A stretch of DNA of 64,000 bases, from NCBI RefSeq assembly GCF_029867415.1, contig NC_081184.1, positions 76,854,364 to 76,918,363 of the forward strand. The letters run 5' to 3'. Position numbers and translations under genes: made by a program. Numbering within the stretch: position 1 is the first letter of the stretch; every line of letters begins with the position of its first letter. The DNA comes from Vicia villosa (taxonomy: Eukaryota > Streptophyta > Magnoliopsida > Fabales > Fabaceae). The notes beneath the pieces were generated by a model that was not told the DNA's origin, ran no database searches, and saw nothing but the letters and a program-made list of their open reading frames with translations. Positions 37,501 to 48,757 of this stretch are shown here, in pieces.

Positions 37501-40500
37501 TGTCATACCCCAAATTTGTCCTACCCTTATTTATCTAGCTTATAATTCATATGCATACATCATTTAAGTCATAGCCCAATTCATGCATTCATATCATGGT
37601 TACTGTTCCAAAAGGTGACAAGAAAGAGGGCTCCTAGCACAAAGAATTTCTGCTTAAATATAAAGATTTTAGGTCTGGTCTTGTGGCATTATTCTTCTGA
37701 GGGAATTCTTGAATCAAGGTTTCCTCACCTTCAAGTCAGAGCATTGGTTGGAAAGTACAAGCTTACTATTCATCTGATTATCCCAAATTAGGGTTTCTTG
37801 ACCAAAGTCAACACAGTTGACTTTTTGGTCAACACACTGATCAAGAGCTGAATTTATGAGGAGTGATGGTATGATGACTGTGTGGAAGTGTTCAATTGAT
37901 TGCCGTTGGTCATAAACTGATTAATCGGAAATTTCATCAAGATCAGAGAAAAATCGGAACAGTTGACTCTTGGGTTAAAATCAGGTCAATCGCTCAAATA
38001 TTGACTTTTGGTGAAAAATCGGTCAAGAAGAGTCAAAGAATGGATAAAATCAGGAGTTTGACAAAAGTTGCCAAAAATAGAAAATAATCAAAAAAGGAAA
38101 GTTTTATACTTAGAAAAATTTTGGCTCTTAAAAAGTTTGATGAGCAGTCCACTTCATCCCTGATTTACACATGTCAAAAGGCCCTATTTCAGAAAATTCC
38201 CAACATAAAAGATGTTCAAATCATGGCACTCTACAATTCTCTAGTTGAGAGTTTTTTCATTTGAAGCTTGGTTGAAGAGTTATTAAGGTTTGAAGTGGAA
38301 GATTTCCATCTGAATCAAGTCATGAAGCTGGGCACATTTCTGGTCATACGTGACACATTTCATCGAACACGTGGCATGTTAACTTTGAAGCTAATTACAG
38401 AGCAATAAAAGAGTCCATTGATTACAAACTTGACACCCATCAACCCTCCTTCATGCCTTCTATTCAACAAGCCAGTAAGCAAGTTAATTGAGTGAGTATT
38501 GAACAAATTACAAAGCTCCAAAGTCACCTCCTCGCTAAGCCTAAGTCACGCGTATGGCCAGGCAAGAATCTGAGTCATGCGTAAGCATTCTTACAAACAG
38601 GTGGCGTGCCAGATCTAGGTCCAAATTTGGAGAGCTTCAAGCATTTTCCAAGGTCAACACGTATGTAAAACTACTCCTTTCTATGCCCTCTATCTTGATA
38701 TCAAAAATCCATAACGTTTGGTTGAACGTAGAGAGAGATATGGGATCGCAAAGTCATATGTTCGAGCATGGTGTTTGACAAAGGCCTGGGCCTGAACCTG
38801 AAGCCTCGCGCGTGCATGCCTTGAATAATGGTATTTCACTATGTTTTGAGACCATTTTGAATCACTTCCAGCCCTCGTCTCAAGGACTTCCAAACACCAA
38901 TTATCATCCATTCTATGCCTTCTTTACACTGAGTATAAGTTTGAATCAATTGGTGACCTATGGGTAAAATTCTAAGCACACAAAGTCGTCACCTTGGGCA
39001 TGATGAATTGGCAAAGCAAGAGTATATTACAAATCACCATGCATGGAACCGTCACGTGAATTCCACCAAAGACTTACCTCACGGATTCACTACATTCAGC
39101 ACACCATACACACTCATGCACACACACTATAAAAGATAAAACCCTTCACAAATTCAGGGTCACGTTCCATATTCTTTTTCTCTCAGTTTCAGATTCTATT
39201 CTATCTTCCCCATTCTCTCGTTCTTCTCTTTCATTCCTCTCTTATCTCTCATCTCCACCACCACCAACCACCGTAACAAACGTAACAAACTTCTCAAACC
39301 ACCACCAACCACCGTAACAAACTTCTGGGAACCACAACCACCTTCGTTCTGCTCTAATCATCATCATCACGCATTACTCATCACCTTCTCAAGTCTCAGA
39401 TTCAGAGTATCGTCGTCATTATCCCAAGTCTCAAACTTTGAACATCGCCATCATCATCACTTGTGTGAATCAAGACTGGGAGCTTCATCATCATATCTCC
39501 TTCTTCTGCAAGATTTCAAACATGGAAGTCTAAGTGTAATTTTTAGAGCTTCATACTCGTTCCAGATCTCTCCGTCACCATCTTCAATATGTGAAGGAGC
39601 GGCGTGGAGTTTTCTTTCTTCTTAAATCAAGATTCGGCCAGGTAAACGCTTCTAGATCTTCTCAGCATGTTAGTGATATGCATAGGGCGTGTGTGTTTGC
39701 TGCAATGTTGTTGGATGCGATAAGCGTTTAGTCTCTTTTGTTCTTGATCTATAATTCAGTTTGCATGAGGCCATGGCCATTCAAATACCTGATTCATGTG
39801 TTTAAATTTGACAAGACGTGGGGATTGGTGCGGTACAAAGATCTATGCTTTCATGGAGTTTTGTGTAGATTGAAAATTATGATCCACTTCGGTTAGGATT
39901 TTAGAGGTGTTGTATGTGAAAACTAACGCTAGATCTGTACTCAGCTCAAGATTTCGAGTTGATTGATGTTAATTTTGTTGATTTCTGGAAAACTTGAATA
40001 CGAATCCGCCATGAGACCGTCGGAGAAGACGACCGGAGCCCTAGCTCCGGCGTCTGCATGTTCCGCATGACTTCCCTTTGTTTGGCATGCGTGGCATTAT
40101 GTTACTGGTTTCCCTTCCCACTTGCCTGGCATTTTTGTGTTTTTTAGAAATGAGTGGAAATTGAGACGGACGCACGCGATTGGGCCAGCAGTGAATTTTT
40201 GTCTTATTCAACTTAAACTAGGTGCACCAATTGATATATGTTAATTCCATTTTATGTCACGTTTTAATAGCTATGTGATAAAAAGACAAATAAATGCTGA
40301 ACAAATAAAAATGAAATGAAAAGAATGGAGTGATGAAGAGAAGAACGTTGAGCCATGTATCACTTGGGTTTTGCCATCTTTCTAAATCACACCCCTGTTT
40401 TACTGTTACACACGTGCTTTTATGAATTTGGGCTTAGCGCGTTTGTTGTTTCCACCCCCTGTAATTAGGCCCAGATGCGCCTTTAACATAGTTTAGTTCA

Positions 40501-42019
40501 TTTTCCAATCACTGTTACACCCCCACCTGTTTAGATTTAAATTTAGACTTTAATTCCATTTTAGCTTCAATTTTAGCTCATAATTCCTTCTAACTCAAGT
40601 ATAAAAATACATAAAAATTGTTCATAGATATTTTAGGGTATGTAAATAATTGTCATGATTTTTGTTAATTTTTCTCAATTGTTTTAATCCTTTTAATAAA
40701 TCTTTTTCTTCACAATATGTTTGAATTTTCTTTGTTTAACACTTCTTTGTAAATAATTCTTTAATAGACTCCGGAATTAATTTTAGTCTCGATTTTTTTA
40801 GAACTAATTGATATATGTGTGTTTGTGAATGCCAATTTGTTTGCTATAGTTCTCAATTTTATTTGTTGCATATTAATTTTCCTTTACCTATTCCATGTAT
40901 AATTTTTTCTTTCTTTAAATAAAGTGTATAGTTCTTTTATCATTTTTGATTCCCTTGAATAGACAACTTAGATTAGAATCTAGAAATAGTTCCCTTCTTT
41001 CATTCCTTTTTCTTTTCAACTTTTAAAATACTTAATAAATACCGACAAGGATCATACCGTTACTATTTTTCATAGTAGGAAAGAAATGATTGGGGCGTAG
41101 GCCCCGATGTATGTTCTTTTCTACTTAGCGGAAAAGAAATGATTGAGGTGTGAGGCCTCGGTGTATTTCTTAACCGCTATTTAGAGAAACGATTGTGGTG
41201 TATGCCTCGATGTGCATTCTCTAAATATTCACAAAAAAAAAAACTTCTTTTTGTATTTCTTTTCTACTTAGCGGAAAAGAAATGATTGAGGTGTGAGGCC
41301 TCGGTGTATTTATTAGTCGCTATTTAGAGAAACGATTAAGGTGTAGGCCTTGATGTGCGTTCTCTAAATACTCAAAAAATAAAACTCTTTTTGGTATGAT
41401 CTAAGATACAAATAAATTCCCTTAAAAAACACCAACCAAAAACACTTAAAACACTAATAAATGGTCAGATTTAAAGCAAAGTAAGGAAGTGATGCGAAGC
41501 CTTGTAGTGGGTTTTCGTCATCACGGAATTACCCTAAAAGACACAAACCAACCTCTCTTTCTTCTTCCTAAGGGCATTGTTATTTTCGCTCGAACGCATC
41601 GTAGGTCGATCCCTTATGCAAGAGCACGAACGTTAAACCCGCCCAACTAAAAAACACAAAAACAAACAGAAAATCTTGAGCCGAGCTACGGTAACTCTGA
41701 TTCCTGAAAAGGATACATAGGCAGCGGGGTAGGGCCCGTGCGACTACAATTCTTTATTTTCCTTACATTTTGCATGCATTCGCATATAGACATAGACATA
41801 GTACACACCCATTAGATAGAAACAAACATAGGTGGATACCATCGAGTACGATGGGCGTGAGGGGTGCTAGTACCTTCCCCTTGCGTAACCGACTCCCGTA
41901 CCTAGATTCTCTGGTCGCAAGACCTTGTTCCTTCCTTTTCTAGGTTTCCTGATATCCCTTTCCCTTATGGGATAAATATATTGGTGGCGACTCTGTTCAT
42001 TTTTCGCGAGCGTGCGACA
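37501..42019 (+). repeat. 3' LTR of element C (4519 bp)
   Basis: Near-identical to 25571-30140. The length difference is explained mainly by one missing 41-bp minisatellite unit and a few small indels (for example 6 bp at 38988). Confidence 0.93.
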
Positions 42020-42024
42020 ATTGT

Positions 42025-42559
42025 GTGCTGAATATTTCTCCTTGAAGATTTCGTATACAGCATATTCTGTAACAGCCTGATGACGTGTGAATTAGGTTAA
42101 CTTGGTTAACCCTAATTTGTTTCTTGGAAAGACCGAGGCCCAAGAGCTGCATATAAGAAGACTGCAATCCTAATTTGGAGCGCAAAGATTTTTTAATTGT
42201 GCAGAACCATAGTTCAGTGTTTGTGTGTTTAGTCTCTTGTACTCCAAGCAATTGTCTTTTGATGATTGTACTCGAATAGGTTGTTTTTGTACTTTGTCAC
42301 TCTAAGCTTTTAAGCACGAGTGTGTGTCTCTTGATTGAAGCTTTTAAGCAAGACCAAGGTGTGTTTTTGAAGTGTGTCTTCTCTCTTTTGATTAAAGTTA
42401 GTTTGTAATCAGTGTTGTGATTGAGGGGGAGTGAGTGGAGATATTCAGGTCTAGGACTAGATTGGAATTGAATTGGATAGGTCTTAAGTGAGGAATTGTA
42501 AACGGGGGAGTTTAGCTCTGAATTAATACTGCTTATACTGCTTATATTGGATTCCCTCC
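42025..42559 (+). repeat. 3' LTR of element B, second part, truncated
   Basis: Continues the B LTR (GTGCTGAATATTTCTCC...) after the second ATTGT. Similarity to the 5' LTR stops after GATTCCCTCC at 42559, and unrelated sequence follows. Confidence 0.85.
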
Positions 42560-43675
42560 TTAGTTGGCTAAAAGCTTGTGCATACAAGGGGCACGACATA
42601 TTATTATCCCATCTACAAGGGGAAATCTGGTCACGATTCATAGAATATCTCAAAGTCTTTGAACAACTAGAGAGGCTAGTCCATCATTGGGGGCATGTTG
42701 CATTAGTCACAAATCTCAGCAAGAGCTTTTTATCTACTAGTATCAAATGGTGTCAGTATTAGTCTCTCATTTGAAGTTCTAGTTCCAGTAATCTCAAGCG
42801 TCAGGTATACCAGGCTACTGACCCCAGGGTCAGGTAGGCTCCCACAGGCGAAGAACCACGTATGGTTAAAAAGTATTTTCCAACAGCAAGTATTTGAAGA
42901 CGTGGGGCAATGAAAAATTTAAATCTCCAGGAATCTTACCCACAAAGTTGTTTTCACAACAATATCCCCAGAGAGTAATCCTCGAGAAGTTATCTTCAAA
43001 TAATCTCTTCGCTACAGAGACTTGGTTCCCCAACAGAGTTTACATCTCCATCGCTAAAGGTTCTCCGACACAATCTTCTTCTCCAACTGGGGTTATTTAG
43101 ACTCTCTATCTCCAATAAAGTTGACACTCACAATTAGTGTTATTCATCTCTTTTATCCCTAGTTAGGGTATATCAAGACTAAATCCTTCAAATTGATTTC
43201 ATCTCCAGGAAGTAATTAGAAATCTTCAGCTGAGTATCCTTGTATAAGGAAAGAATTCCCAGCAAGGTCATTCTAGGATCAAGATGAATTGTCATCATCT
43301 CCAGCAACGAGCAGGGATTTATTTTCCCAACCAGAAATTTCTATCGGAGCTACCAAGACACTTCAACCACATAGTAATGGCCATACATCATTCAATTACA
43401 TGGCCCAACCATGCATTGTCCATAATGTATCACGACACATACATTTAAAACATACAGAAGTCTCATTTATTTTGAGAAACCCATTATATCATGCATTACA
43501 TACATCATGACATTGCATGAAACTAACTTTTCCTTTTCAGGATATTTCATAATCAAATAAACATCATCGTCTAGATACAGTGCAAAGACAATCAAGATAG
43601 TGATTTAACCCTGAAAGATACAAACCTGATGCTTAATGACCAAGAAAAACATTACCCATCCTTTCTAGGAACCTG
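42560..43675 (+). other. 3' UTR of element D, proximal part
   Basis: Non-coding. It contains words similar to the primer tRNA end: ATCCCCAGAGAG (42964), TCCCCAACAGAG (43027-43038) and TTCCCAGCAAGG (43256). I recognise no ORF. Confidence 0.5.
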
Positions 43676-44170
43676 TTTAGGTAGTTTTCTTTAAGACACT
43701 TCTCAACCTTTTTAGGTAATCTTCTTTAAGACACCTTTCATTCCTTTTCAGGAATCCTTTTTAGGTAGTATTCTTTAAGACATCTCTTATCCTTTCTAGG
43801 TAGTATTGTCTAAGACATTTCTTATCCTTTCTAGGAGCCTTTCTAGGTAGTCTTGTTTAAGACGTTTCTTATCCTTTCTAGGAGACTTTCTAGGTAGTCT
43901 TGTATGAGACGTTTCTTATCCTTTCTAGGAGCCTTTCTAGGTAGTCTTGTCTAAGATGTTTCTTATCCTTTCTTGGAGCCTTTCTAGGTAGTCTTGTCTA
44001 AGAAGTTTCTTATCCTTTGTAGGAGCCTTTCTAGGTAGTATTGTTTAAGACGTTTCTTATCCTTTCTTGGAATCTTTCTAGGTAGTCTTGTTTAAGACGT
44101 TTCTTTTCCTTTTTAGGAGCCTTTCTACGTTAGTCTTGTTTAAGACATATCTCAACCTCTTTAGGTAATC
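43676..44170 (+). repeat. 47-bp tandem array, about ten units
   Basis: TAGGTAGTCTTGTYTAAGAC registers at 43844, 43891, 43938, 43985, 44032, 44079 and (with TACG) 44126, exactly 47 bp apart. More diverged units flank them on both sides up to about 44420. Unrelated in sequence to the arrays of element C, though in the same 3' UTR position. Confidence 0.9.
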
Positions 44171-44694
44171 TTCTTTAAAATATTTATCCAATCTTTTCTA
44201 AGATATCTCTTGCCCTTTCAGAGAGCTTTTAGTTAGTCTTCTCTAAGACAATATTCCTCCCGAGCTTTGTTTGAAGCCCAATCTTCTTTACATCAGTTTT
44301 CTATCATTTGTTTGAACATGTTCAGGTAGTTTCCTTTAAGACGTCTCTTAGTACAGCCTTTAAGCCAATTGGTCTACCCTTTTCAGGAACCTCTCCAGGT
44401 AGTCTTCTGTAAGACATTACTTCATTTTGATGAATCTCTCCTTCAGATATAATCAATGCATATGATTCAGTCTAAAAAGCATCTGCTTTAGACAAACATC
44501 TGGATGGCATCTTTAAGCCCATCTCAGATAACTTTCTACCAATAACTGGGTGGCATCCTTAAGCTCATCCCCAACAAAACTATGTCCTGCACTGGCAAGT
44601 GAAAATTTTAGGGCACTCAAGTATTCAATCATCTTCTACCTTCAGATTCCAATAGGCAACGAAGCCAATCTACATCCTCAAGTTTAAGAAGATT
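44171..44694 (+). other. 3' UTR of element D, distal part
   Basis: Diverged edge units of the 47-bp array to about 44420, then non-repetitive sequence up to the PPT. No ORF. Confidence 0.5.
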
Positions 44695-44707
44695 GAATAG
44701 GGGTAGC
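44695..44707 (+). other. Polypurine tract, element D
   Basis: GAATAGGGGTAGC directly precedes TGTCATACCCCAAAATTTG. Confidence 0.8.
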
Positions 44708-47448
44708 TGTCATACCCCAAAATTTGACCTCAATATTTTGTTCAAGCAGTCTCCTCAAGCCCAAATGATCAACAGTCGACTAGTTTGACCTGAAAGTCAA
44801 CTATGGTAAACTCATAGTCAAAATTCCTGAGTTTTGGTCAACATCCTTCATTTGAAGTAAGATTCATCATTTGATCAAGGTTTGATCTTGATTCATCAAG
44901 AAAAGCTTAGAAATCCACAAAACTCAAGGGTTCTAAATTAGGGTTTTCAGGCAAAAGTCAACCGAACTTTGACCAGCCATAACTCTCACATGGTTCATGA
45001 GAAATTGTCCAAAAAAAGCTCATTCTTAAGGAAATTTAATTCTATACAACTTTAATGTTGGGCCGAAGTTCAAGAAATGTACCATTTGAAAGATATGAGC
45101 CAGAACATTACAGGTCCTTTTGAAAGCCCACAAAAAGTTATCTTTTTCCAAGGCCAATATCATCAAGATAAAATCTCCAACTACAAAAAAGATTCTAAAG
45201 TGGCTTGTAGAGGACATCTTGGGCTTTCCAAAAAGTCCTGTAACACCTTAATATGTAAAGATTGAAGGAGTTATGCATTGATGAAGTTGGCAAATATTTG
45301 AAGGAGTACATGAAGTAAATAAGGGCCGAAATTGATTTTTTTGCAAATTGGCCCAATCTTTTATGATCCAAACTTGTTCCTCAAGTCATCAAGAAGCTCC
45401 AAGTCCAAGTCCACGAATGTTTGACAATTATTTGATTTTTATTGAATTTTTATTCATTAAAAATATGATTTAAATCAAATAATCAAGAAAGTATGAAATA
45501 GATTTGATTTGGCTTTGATTTCCAATCAAATTCAATCACTTAAATGCCATATTTTTCACCCAAATTCATGCTAAACAAAATTGGTGAGAGGAGATTGAAA
45601 TTGGACCAATTTAGAAAGATTTAAAAATTAAATTTCCATCAAAATTTCAATCTTTGATTCAATGAGATTCAATCTGGATTTGTTGACCTAAATTATTCCA
45701 CTATATATGCACAACAAACTCTGAGCATAAGGGGACGAAAAAAGGAGAGGAGGCAAGAGTGTCTAGGTTGCAAAAATTTCAAAGAAAGAGGAGAATTCGT
45801 ATTTTGCATTCCAAGCACCCTCAAAGCGCTCCATTTATTCCATTCATCTCCAGAGGTAATAAAAGGTAGGATTGGACTATTAACCATGCTTGTATGCCTT
45901 TGAAACTCGTACACATTGTTACTCATATGTTCATGCATTCTTGAAATTTGTATATCATGTTTCAATACGTTTTAATCCCAACTAATGGTTTGTTTGAGTT
46001 CCCAACATGTTTTAGAGAAGGATTGACTCATTGGAGTGGAGTTATAGAATCCTAATCACGAGCCACCATTTTGTTAAGGCACAAGTGGAGGTTGCTTTCG
46101 TTTTCATGGATACAAGGGCTTTTAGACCAAAACGATGCCATATTTGGATTCATAGCATGTTCTTGAGTGGATCTGGGTTATTAGATTTCACGTTTAATCG
46201 TATTATTTGAAAATTTGAAATTGAAGGATTAGCTATGAATATGTCGTAGCAAAAACCCAGAATTTTGTAGCAAAATAGTAATTGTTTGTTTGAATTTTTG
46301 AATTTGCAGGATAGCTACAAAAAACAGCATAGTAAAATTGTAGCAAAGTCCAAGCAGATTCGTAGCAATTACTAAAGGAGATGATGAACAAAAGTTTGAC
46401 CTTTTGACTGATGTGTAGGGCGCGTCGATTGGTTTGTTCCATAATAGTGGGACCCGAGTTGACTTTTCTTTTTGTTTTTATCATTAACGTTGTTTTCAAT
46501 ATATGTTCTTTAATGCTCGTTTGATAAACGACTAATACATGCAGCACAGTTGGCAAGGGCATTCAGTTTGCACTCTCAAGGGCAAGGGTTCGATTCCTGC
46601 CTCTTGCGTTTATTTCTTTTATTTTCCATGACAAGCTTTGTTTACAGATCCAGCGCTTTAGGCCAAAGCGTGCGCATGGTACACCGGTTCACCCCAGTCG
46701 TCAGATCATCACAGAGCGATATCTAGCATTCCTGGAGGCGCTTCCCCACTATGGACATTCAGAGGACTGACACACCAGATCCAGCGCCCTTGGTTATTTG
46801 TTTTATTTAGTTTTTTTTAACTTCCTTACTCTTTTTATTAAACTAACATAATTTATTTTTCTTAACACAACAATTAAACCAAAAAAACTTTAGGATTAGT
46901 TTTTAATCAAATTTTGTTTTTAATTAGTTTGACTAATTAGTAAATATTTAATTTTAGGGTTTTACTTGATTAGACTCTAGGGTTTTTTAATCAAGTTAAT
47001 TTTGACATATTTTTTAATTAATTAGGTAATTAATTAGAGTTAATTAATTTAGTTAATTAGGTTCGATTTAATTAATTTAGTTAATTAGGTTTGATTTAAT
47101 TAATTTAGGTAATCAGGTTTTAATTAATCGCTAACCTAAATCTTTTACTAACCCTAATTTCTTCTTCGCGATCTTCTCTTCTCATCTAATACTCTATGAT
47201 TGTCGCATGCTTGTTTTAATAGCTATTATTTAATTATTTATTTAATTGTGCATTTAAATTCTAGAAGGTGTATACGTTGCCAATTTTTTGATGAAATAGT
47301 AATTAGGGCCTTTACTCTTCCACTTTTACTTTCCGCATCCCCCGAATTTTATTGTAATCCCCTCCCCGAAGCCTTGTAATAGCGTATGACTTTATCTTTC
47401 TGCTTTTATTTTCCGCACTATATAACTATTAGATTATAATAGGATTGT
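44708..47448 (+). repeat. 3' LTR of element D, first part
   Basis: Starts TGTCATACCCCAAAATTTG. It shares phrases with A's LTR (CATCATTTGATCAAGGTTTGATC with the complement of 13230-13270). A TATA-like CACTATATATGC lies near 45701. Interrupted by element E after ATTGT at 47444-47448. Confidence 0.85.
46541..46608 (+). other. tRNA-like (pol III A/B-box) segment inside the LTR of element D
   Basis: AGCACAGTTGGCAAGGGC resembles a tRNA D-arm/A box and GGGTTCGATTCC matches the B box, 35-40 nt apart. The T-arm and acceptor stems pair only partly, so this is not a functional tRNA gene by eye. It may be a tRNA-derived or SINE-derived relic. Confidence 0.35.
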
Positions 47449-48422
47449 TGTTTACGGTGATTTCCGGTAAACAACCGCTAGTCCTCCAAACTATAAAATA
47501 TACTTTGGTTACTCGCAGGATCGACTAGATTGATCCTAGGACATAGTCAAACAAATGTCTTTTGAAAGGATTCGATTCATATTTGCCTGTTCTGACTTCG
47601 AGAAAAATTGTTTTGTGATTCGATCTTATGAATGTTCACTTGAAACAATACTGGTCATACGAGTTAATATAACTTTCAAAGAAACATAATTAAAAGCATG
47701 TAAATTGCATAAAAAGTAAAGTGCAGAAATATAACATGCAGCAATGTAAAATGCAGGAATGTAAAGTGCTTCGAAATGAAAGTTTAGACGCAACGAAAGA
47801 AATGCAAGAAGATAAATAACAGGAAGTAAATGGAAGCAGTAATAATGAAAAGATACTTGAATAAAGGAAAACACAAATGTATTTAAATTGATGTTGGTGT
47901 CATACGTACATTTCTCAGCGAACTCGTTCTCTAAACACTTGATACTTGAGTGATTTGTGAGTGATTTGTACAAAATGAACACACGGAATCCTAACATTAA
48001 GACCCTTATTTATACTAATTTCGACACTAACGGTCCTATACTAATCTAACGCCACGTTGCCCACAAGAAAACCCTGGGATGCCATCTGTCTTTGTGCGGT
48101 CACACAAACTTCTTCGAAATTCAAATCATCCCGCCTGAATCTTCTTTCGACACGTGGCAACGCAACTAGAATCGAGAATGCCACGAAGAAACGTTCAGCA
48201 TCAGTACTTTACGTATTTCGCAAAAACGTTTAAGTCTTTTAAAGATATTCCTCTTCGAATTAGCTCCAAGTCTAACCATCTTTATTCCAACTCAAACCAA
48301 CATCCTCGAAACATGGCCATCAGTAGCCATTTTTAAACTCAGAAATGGCCATCAGTAACCATCTTCCTTCGATTTGTAACTCTTCAAAGGATATTCTTTC
48401 CAAAAGAAATCCCCAGCCAACA
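47449..48422 (-). repeat. 3' LTR of element E (974 bp)
   Basis: On the minus strand it starts TGTTGGCTGGGGATTTC and ends CACCGTAAACA. TATA box TATAAATAA at 48014-48006. Confidence 0.92.
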
Positions 48423-48437
48423 AATTGCCCCCAATAA
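48423..48437 (-). other. Polypurine tract, element E
   Basis: The minus strand reads TTATTGGGGGCAATT directly before the 3' LTR. Confidence 0.75.
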
Positions 48438-48749
48438 ATGCCTGTTTCGAAAAACAAGAGAAATAGGCGTTTCTTGTTATAATGAGATTTCGTTTTACTC
48501 ACTTCTGAGAGTTCCAAGACAACTGACTAACATCATAATTATTTATGGCTCTACTTTCAAAACGTCTTGTCATTTTCAAAGATGTCTTCTCAGAACTTAC
48601 ATTCCCACGTTCTGTCATTACCTCATGATCATTACTCCTATATACTAGGAGTAAAGCTAATAATTATTCGACCGCCGTTGGATTAAATCAAAATCTGTCG
48701 CGTGTATTTGACTTTTACCCAAAAGATTTGAAAGGGTTTCCGTTAAACC

Positions 48750-48757
48750 TTTAAATA
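48750..48757 (+). promoter_or_regulatory. TATA-like site for the antisense mobile-domain gene
   Basis: TTTAAATA about 112 nt upstream of the ATG at 48869, on the strand opposite to pol. A weak match; promoter function is inferred. Confidence 0.35.

Larger units (their letters stand above)
25571..42019 (+). mobile_element. Element C: 16.4 kb non-autonomous Ogre relative
   Basis: Two LTRs (25571-30140 and 37501-42019), PBS and PPT are present, with a 5-bp TSD ATTGT at 25566-25570 and 42020-42024. The flanking LTR of element B reads continuously across the insertion when one ATTGT is removed. The 7.4 kb interior has gag fragments only: no protease, RT, RNase H or integrase motif on either strand. 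In the first kilobase the LTRs differ at about 15 sites, so the insertion is recent. It must have been moved by enzymes of an autonomous Ogre. Confidence 0.93.
20702..42559 (+). mobile_element. Element B: defective Ty1/copia (Sirevirus-like), split by element C
   Basis: 5' LTR 20702-21634, PBS, gag, protease and gag-like remnants to 25230, PPT 25314-25326, then a 3' LTR interrupted at 25570 by element C and resuming at 42020/42025. The 3' LTR stops at 42559, about 135 bp short of the end seen in the 5' LTR, so a deletion removed its end and any TSD. Without the insert the element is about 5.4 kb. There is no integrase core and no complete RT. LTRs differ at roughly 16 of the first 244 positions, making it the oldest dated insertion here. 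Confidence 0.85.

Noticed and set aside
42547..43510. Short plus-strand ORFs in 42547-43510
   Set aside because: No similarity to retrotransposon or host proteins by eye; the stretch is Ogre 3' UTR.
47626..47997. Minus-strand ORF repeated at 61831-62202
   Set aside because: Lies in the LTR of E on the element strand and is present twice only because of LTR duplication; no recognisable domain.
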